NCBI RefSeq assembly: GCF_900111365.1
Contig: NZ_FOGZ01000010.1
Location: 1-64,000, forward strand
Origin: Propionibacterium cyclohexanicum
GTDB lineage: Bacteria; Actinomycetota; Actinomycetes; Propionibacteriales; Propionibacteriaceae
DNA: 64,000 nucleotides
Reading direction: 5' to 3'
Shown here: one piece after another, positions 8,566 to 19,311 of the stretch
How positions within the stretch are numbered: position 1 is the stretch's first letter
Layout of the letters: the number at the start of each line of letters is the position of its first letter
The notes under the pieces: model-generated
Database searches by the model: none
What the model was told of the DNA's origin: nothing
What the model saw: the letters and a program-made list of their open reading frames with translations, nothing else
Position numbers and translations under genes: made by a program

Positions 8566-9409
8566 CTTGCACCTCGTCGGGGTGACTGCCGAAACGATGG
8601 TCACGGTTCAGCGCGCTGATCCGGGCCAGCTGGTCGTCGTCCAGCTCGAAGTCGAACAGCTGGGAGTTCTCGGCGATCCGCTCGGGATGCACCGATTTGG
8701 GGAAGACCACGTCACCGCGTTGCAGATGCCAGCGCAGCACGACCTGGGCGCTGGTGTGCCCCGTCGCGCGGGCGACCGATTCGATCACCGGGTCGCGGAG
8801 CAGATGACCGCGTCCCAGCGGGGACCAGGCCTGCGTGACGATGCCCAGTTGACGGTGCGCAGTACGCAGTGGCTCCTGGGTCAGATAGGGGTGGATCTCG
8901 ATCTGGTTCACCGCCGGAGTGACACCGGTCGCCTTGATGATGGTCTCGAGATGCTCGCGCTGGTGGTTCGAGACGCCGATGGCCCGCACCCGCCCGGAGT
9001 CCAGGAATTCGATCATGGTCGCCCAGGTGCCGATCAGATCGCCCGACAGCGCCATCGGCCAGTGCACAAGGAACAGATCGAGCACCTCGAGGCCGAGCGC
9101 CCGCAGAGTCGCATCGAAGGACTCGCGCGCACGGGCCGGCTCGTGGGCCGTGTTGTTGAGTTTGCTGGTGATGAAGAGCTGGTCGCGTGGCAACCCACAG
9201 CCTGCGATCGCCTTGCCGACCTGGGCCTCGTTGCCGTACATCTGCGCCGTGTCGATATGGCGATATCCCAGCTCGATGGCGGCGCGGACAGCCGTCTCGG
9301 TGTCATGAGGGGTGATCTTGTAGGTGCCGAAACCAAGCTGGGGAATGGTGACCGGGCGGCCTGCGGTGCCGTGGATGAGCTCGATGGCCCGTGCGGGAAG
9401 CGCGTTCAT
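8555..9409 (-). CDS. aldo/keto reductase
   Basis: The 284-residue TIM-barrel oxidoreductase has the AKR catalytic tetrad in context: Asp and Tyr in HIDTAQMYGNE (near residues 52-60), Lys in ITSKLNN, and His in LFLVHWP. The NADPH-binding C-terminal part includes VFPKSVHPERIAEN. The family reduces aldehydes and ketones such as methylglyoxal or 2,5-diketo-gluconate; the substrate is not predictable. Its ATG overlaps the stop of the upstream methyltransferase gene as ATGA, suggesting translational coupling. It overlaps the following membrane protein gene. Confidence 0.93.
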   Translation of the reverse strand: MNALPARAIELIHGTAGRPVTIPQLGFGTYKITPHDTETAVRAAIELGYRHIDTAQMYGNEAQVGKAIAGCGLPRDQLFITSKLNNTAHEPARARESFDATLRALGLEVLDLFLVHWPMALSGDLIGTWATMIEFLDSGRVRAIGVSNHQREHLETIIKATGVTPAVNQIEIHPYLTQEPLRTAHRQLGIVTQAWSPLGRGHLLRDPVIESVARATGHTSAQVVLRWHLQRGDVVFPKSVHPERIAENSQLFDFELDDDQLARISALNRDHRFGSHPDEVQGAK

Positions 9410-10410
9410 GCAGTCACTGTGCCACGTGCCACACAGCGGGTCAGGGTGTAGAAGGGGTTCTGCTCCACCACGGTGGTCATCCCGACGGCAGCGGTGAGCC
9501 GGGCCTTCCACGGCAGGTGCGAGTTGTACACGCACCACAGCTCGCCGCCAGGACGCAGCACCCGCCCCGATTCGGCGAACATCTCCAGCGCCGGCTCGGA
9601 ATCCTTGGCGATGCCGCGGTGGAAGGGCGGGTTCATCACCACGACGTCCACCGAGCCGTCGTCGAGCCCCTCGAGCCGGTCGCTCCAATGGGCCTCGACA
9701 CGCTCGCCGTTCGCCTCGGCGGTGGCGAGGGTGGAGGCGACGGCCGCCTGGCTGGTGTCGATCCCGTAGACCTGCGAGGAACGATTCGCCCTGGCCAGCA
9801 GCGTGGCGAGGATGCCGGATCCGCAGCCGAAGTCCACGAGGACGTCACCGTGCAGATCGGGGCACCGGGCGGCGAGCAGCCGAGTGCCGTCATCCACCTT
9901 GTTCGTTGCGAAGACCGCGCCATGGGCCATGACGCCGATGCCGAGATCGGGGTGGACGCGCTCGCGGGGCCAGCTGAGTCGGCTCCGCCCGGCGCCGGTG
10001 GCCCGCAAGGCCCGGCACTTGTACTTGCCCAAGGAGGCCGAGACGCCCTTGAAGTGCTTTGCCAGCACCTCGTTCATGGACCGATTGAGATTCTTGGCGC
10101 GGGCCGCTGCGATGACGTGCACGTTCTGGTCGGCATGGGCCGAGATGAGCTCGGCGTACTCGTCGAGCGCGCTGAGCGCCTTCGGCAGCCTCATCCAGAC
10201 CAGATCCACCCCGGCGAGGGTCTTCTCGTCGAGGGAGTCGACGAGCATCTCGGCGGGCAGCAGATCGGCGTCGCGGCGGTCGTCGCACCAGATGCTGACT
10301 CGTCCGGCCAGCTCCCCAGCCGCCTCCACGAGCCCCGGGGCGTCGATCACCAGCAGGTGATGCGCGACGTCGGGAGACTGCTCGACGATGATGCGTTCCA
10401 CGGGATCCAT
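9406..10410 (-). CDS. class I SAM-dependent methyltransferase, RlmG/RsmC type
   Basis: The protein has 334 residues. An N-terminal pseudo-methyltransferase half (about 1-170) is followed by the catalytic half with the SAM motif VDFGCGSGILATLLA and the NPPF motif (VVMNPPFHRGI). That duplicated layout is typical of the RsmC/RlmG rRNA guanine-N2 methyltransferases. The likely role is base methylation of 16S or 23S rRNA; which one cannot be decided here. The ATG at 10410 is chosen because GGGAG lies about 10 bases upstream. It is the first gene of an operon with the reductase (ATGA overlap). Confidence 0.85.
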   Translation of the reverse strand: MDPVERIIVEQSPDVAHHLLVIDAPGLVEAAGELAGRVSIWCDDRRDADLLPAEMLVDSLDEKTLAGVDLVWMRLPKALSALDEYAELISAHADQNVHVIAAARAKNLNRSMNEVLAKHFKGVSASLGKYKCRALRATGAGRSRLSWPRERVHPDLGIGVMAHGAVFATNKVDDGTRLLAARCPDLHGDVLVDFGCGSGILATLLARANRSSQVYGIDTSQAAVASTLATAEANGERVEAHWSDRLEGLDDGSVDVVVMNPPFHRGIAKDSEPALEMFAESGRVLRPGGELWCVYNSHLPWKARLTAAVGMTTVVEQNPFYTLTRCVARGTVTA

Positions 10411-10517
10411 GGCACCGATTCTCCCGGCCTGCGGCGTCGCTGTCACATGCGGCCCGTGCCGAGATCGGCCGGCGGCCCGGGTGCTGCGCAGACAGCGCCC
10501 AGGAGCGAGGCTCCGGG

Positions 10518-11843
10518 GTGTTAGCGTTCCTGCCCGTGAAACTGTGGACGCGCAACGATCGCGAGCTGCTGGCGCTCGCCGTCCCCACCTTCGCCACCCT
10601 CATCACCGAGCCCCTGCTCGTGCTTGCCGACACCGCATTCATCGGCCACGTCGGGTCCATTCCGCTGGCCGGATTGGGGCTGGGATCCAATGTGCTGGGG
10701 GTGGTCACCGGCCTGTGCGTCTTCCTGGCCTATTCCACGACCTCGACCGTGGCGCGACGGCTCGGCACCGGGGACACCGCGGCGGCCTTCGACGCCGGAC
10801 GCGACGGGATGGCACTGGGCCTGGTGCTCGGCATCGTGCTGGCGGCAGTGCTGGTCCTGGGCGCACCGCAGATCATCGGCTGGTACCGGCCGGCACCCGA
10901 GGTGGCCTCCCAGGCGGTGAGCTATCTGCGTCTGGTCGTGCTCGGGCTGCCCTTCCAGCTGGTCGTGCTGGCCTCCACCGGTCTGCTGCGCGGTCTCCAG
11001 GATGCCCGCACCCCGCTGTACATCGCGATCGGGGTGAACCTCACCAACATCGGTCTTGATGCGCTGCTCATCTATGGCTTCGGGATGGGCATCCGCGGCT
11101 CTGCCAGCGCCACGGCCACGGCTCAGGCCTGTTCGGCGGTGGTGCTGTTCGCGGTGGTTGCGCGACGAGCTGCCCGCGGCGGGGCAAGCATGGTGCCCAG
11201 CGTGCGCGGCATGGCGGAAGCCGCCCGGCACGGAGGCTGGCTCGTGGTGCGCACGGCAGCGCTGTGGATCTCGCTCACCGCCACCACCGTCGTGGCCACC
11301 CATCTCGGTTCCCATGTGCTGGCCGCGCATCAGGTGGTCAACTCGTTGTGGTCATTCATCTCCTTTGCCCTCGATGCGCTGGCCATCGCCTGCCAGTCGC
11401 TGGTGGCCCGGCGGCTGGGAGCCTCCGATGTGCCCGGCGCCGTCGCTGTCATGGTCCGTGCGCTGGGATGGGGGTGCGTGCAGGCGCTGCTCGCCGGTGG
11501 CCTCCTGGTGGCGGCCCGTCCCCTCGTCATCGGCCTGTTCACCCCCGATCCGCAGCTTGCGCAGCTGCTCATGGGTGCTCTGGTCGTGATCGCCTTCCTC
11601 CAGCCGCTGGCCTCGGCGGTGTTCGTGCTCGACGGCGTGCTCATCGGTGCGGGGGACACCCGCTTCCTGGCGCTCGCCGGACTGGCCGTGGTGGCTGTCC
11701 ACCTGCCCATGCTCGTCCTCGTCGATCACTACCGGGCCGGGCTGATATGGCTGTGGATCGCCTACGGAGGCTTCCTGATGGCCCGCGGAGTGACGCTCTT
11801 GTTGCGCGCCCGCTCCGGACGCTGGGTGCGCGTCGGCGTCTGA
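10518..11843 (+). CDS. MATE/DinF-family efflux transporter
   Basis: The 441-residue protein has twelve hydrophobic segments and the MATE hallmarks: LALAVPTFATLITEPLLVLADTAFIGHVGSIPLAGLGLG at the N-terminus and the pseudo-repeat AAHQVVNSLWSFISFALDALAIACQSLVARRLG in the second half. DinF-type MATE proteins expel cationic organic compounds using Na+ or H+. The first possible start is GTG 10518; a GTG at 10536 (MKLWTRNDREL) fits family N-termini as well and may be the true, leaderless start. It is divergent from the methyltransferase operon. Confidence 0.92.
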   Translation: MLAFLPVKLWTRNDRELLALAVPTFATLITEPLLVLADTAFIGHVGSIPLAGLGLGSNVLGVVTGLCVFLAYSTTSTVARRLGTGDTAAAFDAGRDGMALGLVLGIVLAAVLVLGAPQIIGWYRPAPEVASQAVSYLRLVVLGLPFQLVVLASTGLLRGLQDARTPLYIAIGVNLTNIGLDALLIYGFGMGIRGSASATATAQACSAVVLFAVVARRAARGGASMVPSVRGMAEAARHGGWLVVRTAALWISLTATTVVATHLGSHVLAAHQVVNSLWSFISFALDALAIACQSLVARRLGASDVPGAVAVMVRALGWGCVQALLAGGLLVAARPLVIGLFTPDPQLAQLLMGALVVIAFLQPLASAVFVLDGVLIGAGDTRFLALAGLAVVAVHLPMLVLVDHYRAGLIWLWIAYGGFLMARGVTLLLRARSGRWVRVGV

Positions 11844-11870
11844 GCCACTTGCCGCGGGCCAACGACGGGT

Positions 11871-12953
11871 TCACGAGGCCGGCGAGACCTCGATGTGGTC
11901 GTCGTGGGTGGGCTGGGGAAGCTCGGACTTGGGCACCAGTGACCATTGCTCCATCGCGTGGCGCAGCTGCTCGGCGGCGTCGATGTTGAGCGGGCTGCTC
12001 ACCCACATCGCGTAGGGCAGGTTGAGATAGCGCTTGGCTTTCACGGCTGGCAGGTCCTTCGTTGCTGGGTTCGATTCCAGCAGGGCCGTCTTCTGGGCGA
12101 AGGTCTGTTCCCCGTAGTCGACGAAAACGATGACATCGGCATTGCTGGAGGCGACCTTCTCCCAGGAGACGGTGGTCCAGGTATCTGCCACATCGTCCAT
12201 CACATTGCGCCCGCCAGCCGCTGTGATGACTGCCTGTGGTCCTCCGAATCGTCCGCTGGTGAAGACTGTCGTGTCACCGGAGTCGAAGACCAGGACATTG
12301 GGTTTCGCGGTGGCTTGAGGAGCCTTCTCCAAGGCCTCACGGCGAGCGTCGATATCCGAGACGACTGCGCTCGCCTGGGCCCGATGGCCGGTGATGGTGC
12401 CCAGATTGGACAGGTCCGTGTCCAGCGCCGTCCACGGATCCATGATCCCGCGGGCCTTCTCGCCCTGCTTCTGCAGGCAGCTCTCCGACAGGACATAGGG
12501 GCTGATGCCGACGGCGCGGAGCGACTCGGGAGTGACCCCGCCTTGCTTGAATCCGTAGTTCCAGCCGGCAACCACGACCTGGGGCTGCTTCGCCACGATG
12601 GTCTCGAGGCTGGCCATCGTCGGCGAGGTCTCGGAGAGCCCGGAGAGGGCCGACGCGCCGTAGTGGGCGCTCAGCACTGTGTGGTCGCGGTTGAGGCTGG
12701 AAATACCCACCAGATTCTTCTCGGCCCCGATCGCCAGCATCATGGCGATCATGCCGGAGTCGTTGACGAAGACCTTGTCGGCGGGTGAGGGATAGCTGAC
12801 CTGCTGGTTGCAGTTCGTGACCGAGACGGTGCCTGCCGTGCTCGCCGAGGCCGAGCTGGCCGCCGGCGAGGCGCTTGGCGAGGAACAGGCGCTCGCTGCC
12901 AGAAGGGTGGCGGTCAGCAAGACCGCAGCTTTCCAGGCTTTCCGTGCTTTCAC
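11871..12953 (-). CDS. btuF: corrinoid/metal-chelate ABC transporter substrate-binding lipoprotein (BtuF-like)
   Basis: The 360-residue protein has a lipoprotein signal peptide ending in the lipobox LAASAC (Cys23), a Ser/Ala-rich linker and a class III binding-protein fold. It contains IGAEKNLVGISSLNRD, SLETIVAKQPQVVVAGWNYG and a long connecting helix around TITGHRAQASAVVSDIDARREAL. This family binds cobalamin, heme or ferric siderophores. The cobalamin riboswitch at the head of the operon argues for corrinoids. It is the last gene of the permease-ATPase-binding protein operon, 29 bp after the ATPase gene. The gene symbol rests on that context. Confidence 0.82.
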   Translation of the reverse strand: MKARKAWKAAVLLTATLLAASACSSPSASPAASSASASTAGTVSVTNCNQQVSYPSPADKVFVNDSGMIAMMLAIGAEKNLVGISSLNRDHTVLSAHYGASALSGLSETSPTMASLETIVAKQPQVVVAGWNYGFKQGGVTPESLRAVGISPYVLSESCLQKQGEKARGIMDPWTALDTDLSNLGTITGHRAQASAVVSDIDARREALEKAPQATAKPNVLVFDSGDTTVFTSGRFGGPQAVITAAGGRNVMDDVADTWTTVSWEKVASSNADVIVFVDYGEQTFAQKTALLESNPATKDLPAVKAKRYLNLPYAMWVSSPLNIDAAEQLRHAMEQWSLVPKSELPQPTHDDHIEVSPAS

Positions 12954-12982
12954 CGGGATCTCTCTTTCATGTGCATGGGTTG

Positions 12983-13834
12983 TCAGTGGTGCTGTGGGGG
13001 CCGCGGATTCTGGGGGCTGCCCATCAGAAGGTGCGTGTCCCCGGTGCGCGGGTTCTCGACCGGCGTGATGTCGACGTGGAAGCAGTGGGCTGATGCCTCG
13101 CCTGTGACCACCTGCTGCGCCTCGCCCAACTCCAGCAGTCGCCCGCCGTCGATGAGCGCCGCGCGATCGAAATAGGCGGCCGCCAGGTCGAGGTCATGGA
13201 CTGCTGCGATGACCGTGCGATGCAGGCCTCGCACCAGGTCGAGCAGGGACAGTTGCTGGTGCACATCGAGGTGATTCGTCGGCTCGTCGAGAAAGAGCAG
13301 CGGCGCACCTTGGACGAGTCCCCTGGCCAGGATGGCCCGGCGCAGCTCACCTCCCGAGGTGCGCGAGACCGGCCGATCCGCCAGAGCGCGCAGTCCGACC
13401 CGATCGAGGGCTTCCAGGACGGTGTCCCGGTCCTCGCGGCGAGGGCGTGACCAGGGGTTGCGATGGGGGACTAGACCCAGTTCCACCAACTCGGCGATCC
13501 GCAGATCCCCGCTCGGGCGCTCATCCTGGGAGACCACGGCGATCGTTCGCCCGCGCTCGGCCGATGGCATGGTGGACAGTTCCTGGCCGTTGACCATGAT
13601 CCGGCCCGCCATGGCCGGGCTCACGCCGGCCAGCGCGCGGATGAGTGTGGACTTTCCCGATCCGTTGGGACCGACCAGCGCCAGGGACTCACCGGGCTCG
13701 ACGCTGAGGTCGACCCCGCTGAGCACGACCCGTCCTTGGTTCCCGCAGCTCAGCGCACGGGCCTCGAGCCGCGCGGCCCGAGCGGTCGACGCCGTGGGCG
13801 CGAGCGACGGGGCCAGCAGCGTGCGCCTGCTCAT
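12983..13834 (-). CDS. btuD: ABC transporter ATPase for corrinoid import (BtuD-like)
   Basis: The 283-residue FepC/BtuD-type ATPase has Walker A GPNGSGKST near residue 55, Q-loop VVSQDE, a signature that reads RTSGGELRRA rather than the usual LSGGQ, Walker B LLFLDEPTNHLD and switch His in AAVHDLDLA. The C-terminus is His/Pro-rich (NPRPPQHH). Its ATG overlaps the permease stop as ATGA, so the two are coupled. It energises the importer encoded by its neighbours. Confidence 0.88.
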   Translation of the reverse strand: MSRRTLLAPSLAPTASTARAARLEARALSCGNQGRVVLSGVDLSVEPGESLALVGPNGSGKSTLIRALAGVSPAMAGRIMVNGQELSTMPSAERGRTIAVVSQDERPSGDLRIAELVELGLVPHRNPWSRPRREDRDTVLEALDRVGLRALADRPVSRTSGGELRRAILARGLVQGAPLLFLDEPTNHLDVHQQLSLLDLVRGLHRTVIAAVHDLDLAAAYFDRAALIDGGRLLELGEAQQVVTGEASAHCFHVDITPVENPRTGDTHLLMGSPQNPRPPQHH

Positions 13835-14901
13835 GAGCCCGATCCGAACTCATAGGTACGCCGTCCGAGCAGGACGAGGAAGATCGGGGCGCCGATGAGT
13901 CCGGTCACGACGGAGGCCGGGATTTCGACGGGCGCCACCAGGATCCTCGTGATGACGTCGACCCAGACCATGAACACGGCCCCGATGAGCGCAGCGATCG
14001 GGAACAGGACGCGATGGCGTCCGCCCACCAGCAGCCGTGCCAGGTGGGGCATGACCAGGCCCACGAAACCGATGCCCCCTGATGATGCGACGAGGACGCC
14101 GACGAGGACCGCCTGGATGACGAACAGGGCGATACGCAGCTGCGTGACCGGGACACCCAGGGCGATCGCCACCTGTGCCCCGTTCGCCAGGGCATCCAGC
14201 CAGCCGCTCAGGCTGTACAGGACGATCCCCAGGACGAGGGTCACGATTGCCGGGAGCAGCAGATTCGACCATTGCGCACCCGAGAGGGTTCCCAGCAGCC
14301 AGAAGAGCACGGCCTGGGCAGCCTGCTGGTTGCCGGAGACGAAGATGAGGCAGCTCGACAGCGAGGAGAATGCGGAGGACAGGATCGTGCCGGTGAGAAC
14401 GAGACGTAGCGGGGTGAGACCCCCTTGAAGCTGGGCCACCCCGAAGACCAGCACGGAGGCAGCCAGCGCGCCCACCAGGGCGCCGCCGGTGAGCGCCAGT
14501 CGTCCTCCAAGGGCACCCAGCCCTCCCGCGATCACCGCCGTCGCCCCTACCGACGCGCCCGAGGAGACCCCGAGCAGATAGGGATCGGCGAGCGGATTCT
14601 GGGCCAGGGTTTGGATGCTCGCGCCGGCGATGGCCAGACCCGCACCCACGATGACGGCGAGGAGCGTGCGTGGCAGCCGAAGCTGCCAGACGATCAGGTG
14701 GGCCGTCGGGCTGGTGGCCGGTCCGCCGAGGCCCTGCCGTAACCCTGCGACGACCTGGTCGAGTGGGAGCATATTGGCACCGAAACCCAAGGACAGGACG
14801 ATACTCAGCGCCAGGAGCGCTCCCAGAGCGCAGGCCAGCGGGCCGGCAGGAAGGCGTCGTGCCGCTGGGGCGGCGTCGGGCGCTGAGGGCCGTGAGGTCA
14901 C
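13831..14901 (-). CDS. btuC: FecCD/BtuC-type ABC transporter permease
   Basis: The 356-residue protein has about ten membrane helices and the FecCD signatures RLPRTLLAVIVGAGLAIAGASIQTLAQNPLADPYLLGVSSGAS, IGFVGLVMPHLARLLVGG and VEIPASVVTGLIGAPIFLVLL. It forms the translocation channel of the corrinoid importer. The start is GTG with a weak ribosome site, common downstream of riboswitches that act on translation. First gene after the cobalamin riboswitch, about 30 bp beyond the B12 box. Confidence 0.9.
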   Translation of the reverse strand: MTSRPSAPDAAPAARRLPAGPLACALGALLALSIVLSLGFGANMLPLDQVVAGLRQGLGGPATSPTAHLIVWQLRLPRTLLAVIVGAGLAIAGASIQTLAQNPLADPYLLGVSSGASVGATAVIAGGLGALGGRLALTGGALVGALAASVLVFGVAQLQGGLTPLRLVLTGTILSSAFSSLSSCLIFVSGNQQAAQAVLFWLLGTLSGAQWSNLLLPAIVTLVLGIVLYSLSGWLDALANGAQVAIALGVPVTQLRIALFVIQAVLVGVLVASSGGIGFVGLVMPHLARLLVGGRHRVLFPIAALIGAVFMVWVDVITRILVAPVEIPASVVTGLIGAPIFLVLLGRRTYEFGSGS

Positions 14902-14929
14902 TATGGTGCTTTCGCTCGGAGCCTGATCG

Positions 14930-15062
14930 CGAGGCTCGTTTCGACCAGGGATGCGCTGGTAGCCGGACTTGGGCGGATGCCGATGGCACCGCCCTCACCG
15001 TCGCGCGTCGGCTCCGGATTCGCACCGGATTCCCCACCGCACCCTGTTAGGACGTACTTACG
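14930..15062 (-). promoter_or_regulatory. cobalamin riboswitch
   Basis: Read on the minus strand, the conserved core GGGAATCCGGTGCGAATCC is followed by GGAGCCGACGCGCGACGGT, which matches the GGTG-x-GAATCC-x-GG/GC-C-x-GC-x-AC-x-GT core of cobalamin riboswitches. Further on, AAGTCCGGCTACCAGC (14954-14969) matches the B12 box AGYCMGGAGACCTGCC. It ends just before the GTG of the permease gene, so adenosylcobalamin probably represses the importer, perhaps by hiding the ribosome site since no separate terminator is evident. Confidence 0.9.
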
Positions 15063-15238
15063 CTAACAGCACAGATCCTGGGTCGTTGCAGGAGGTGGGG
15101 CCGAGCTTTTTCTGACACGCATCGCCGTGTGCGGCGCTCCTCGAGCGATTTGAGGCGAGTTGGGTCAGTTTTGTGTCGCTCACTTCCGCACAGCCAAGGC
15201 CCCATGCCACGACGAACCCTGCTGGCTAGAGTCGGTGG

Positions 15239-16120
15239 ATGGTAGCTACACCGCTCGAAATCCATGTCATCGCCGATTCCACCGGCGAAACCGCCGCGAG
15301 GCTGGCCCGCGCCGCGCAGGTGCAATTCCCTCAGACCAAGTTCGTGATCGTGCGCCATCCGCGGGTGAGAAATCCCGAGCAACTGCTCCAGGCATTCGAC
15401 GAGATCAACGGATCAGCCGGCCAGGCATCCCGGGTCGTCTTCTTCACCCTTGTCAATGCGGAAATGAGAGGCATGGTGCAGCGTTACTGCACTGATAAGG
15501 CGATCCCTCATGCCGACCTCATGGGCGACGCACTCGAGGCGCTGGGCAAGGCCGCGGGTCGCAGCGCCGACGAGGTTCCCATGCGCCCGGTCGGGGTGGA
15601 AGCCGATTACTTCGACCGGATCAGCGCCATGGAGTTCGCCGTACGCAATGACGACGGTGTGATGCCCGAGTCGCTTCGCGACTGTGACATCTGCCTCGTG
15701 GGGGCCTCCCGGTCGGGGAAGACCCCACTGTCCATCTATCTCGGCTACGCCGGCTACAAGACCGTCAACGTGCCGATTGTGCCGGGTATCGCGCCGCCAG
15801 AGCAGCTGCGCTCCATCGAGCGCTGGCGCATCGTCGGGCTCACCATCGACGCCGAGCGACTGCTGCAGATCCGCACCAGGCGCGTGAAGGGAATGGGCGG
15901 TTTCGGCACGAAGGACGGCTATTCCGATCTGGCGAAGATCTATGACGAGCTGGACGAGGTGGGCGCGGTCCAGCGCGCCCTCGGCTGCCCGGTGATCGAC
16001 ACCACCGGCCTGGCTCTGGAGGAGGCTGCGGCCCGCGTCATCGAGATCGTCGAGGAGCGGGCGCATCGGGTTGGTGCGCACCTGCGCAGGCCGGCAGGGA
16101 GCATGAAGATCCGGCCGTAA
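15239..16120 (+). CDS. pyruvate, phosphate dikinase regulatory protein (PPRP, DUF299)
   Basis: The 293-residue protein is a bifunctional ADP-dependent Ser/Thr kinase and Pi-dependent phosphorylase of the PPRP/PSRP family. It shows the N-terminal IHVIADSTGETAARLARAA, the P-loop GASRSGKTPLSIYL near residues 157-170, NVPIVPG and the C-terminal CPVIDTTGLALEEAA. The family inactivates PPDK by phosphorylating the Thr next to its catalytic His and reverses this. That target is the next gene downstream, which supports PPDK rather than PEP synthase as partner. The ATG has no clear Shine-Dalgarno site; a TAGAGT about 12 bases upstream may make it leaderless. Confidence 0.92.
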   Translation: MVATPLEIHVIADSTGETAARLARAAQVQFPQTKFVIVRHPRVRNPEQLLQAFDEINGSAGQASRVVFFTLVNAEMRGMVQRYCTDKAIPHADLMGDALEALGKAAGRSADEVPMRPVGVEADYFDRISAMEFAVRNDDGVMPESLRDCDICLVGASRSGKTPLSIYLGYAGYKTVNVPIVPGIAPPEQLRSIERWRIVGLTIDAERLLQIRTRRVKGMGGFGTKDGYSDLAKIYDELDEVGAVQRALGCPVIDTTGLALEEAAARVIEIVEERAHRVGAHLRRPAGSMKIRP

Positions 16121-16476
16121 GCCTGACGATGAGGTCGGGGGCCCTGACGGTGGCCTCACAGGCGAGCCCTGACGGTGGCATGACAGCCGGGCGCTGCCGG
16201 TTCCTCACGGCGATGGCGCCGCCCGCAGCCGGCAGCGAGACGGCACGGTGCCCGTCCTGGGGCACCGGAATCCGTGAATCGCGCGGAATCCGCGCCGAAT
16301 TCCCGTCGGACTTGAGACGATGCGCCCAACAGACAAGAATCGGAGTCGCGCGACACGGTGGTTGCGTGCCGTTGGTTCAACAACAGAACACGGCTCCACG
16401 GATGGCCTCGAAGCAGCGGCCAGCGCGTCCACGGGTGGTTCGCCGCCCGAACTGCTCGTCAAAGGAGAGTGCAGAA
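16121..16476 (+). other. intergenic region upstream of ppdK with a 14-bp direct repeat
   Basis: This 356-bp gap holds no convincing gene. GCCCTGACGGTGGC occurs twice, at 16141-16154 and 16166-16179, 25 bp apart. The ppdK frame is open across the gap, but the sequence is Arg/Pro-rich and lacks dikinase similarity. The ppdK promoter probably lies here. Confidence 0.5.
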
Positions 16477-19131
<2,655 letters not shown>

Positions 19132-19157
19132 GCGCGCTGGCGCAGCGATGATCCCTC

Positions 19158-19190
19158 AGTAGCGGCCCGCCGACCCGGCGGGCCGCTACT
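19158..19190 (+). terminator. intrinsic terminator after ppdK
   Basis: A perfect 15-bp stem (AGTAGCGGCCCGCCG at 19158-19172, complement at 19176-19190) with the three-base loop ACC lies 27 bp beyond the ppdK stop. There is no long U-run, as is common in high-GC actinobacteria. Confidence 0.8.
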
Positions 19191-19311
19191 GTGTTCGACG
19201 CCATTCCCGCAGGCCCGGCCGAGCGGTGCACCGAGGAGCCAGGGGACTGTCGGCGGCGCAGTGGAGAATGGTTGTCGAGCAGCGAGCGGGTGGACCACGG
19301 GAGGATGCGCC

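Noticed and set aside
16129-16476. N-terminal extension of PPDK by about 116 residues
   Set aside because: The frame is open but the sequence has no dikinase similarity, and GTG 16477 has a proper ribosome site and gives the normal length.
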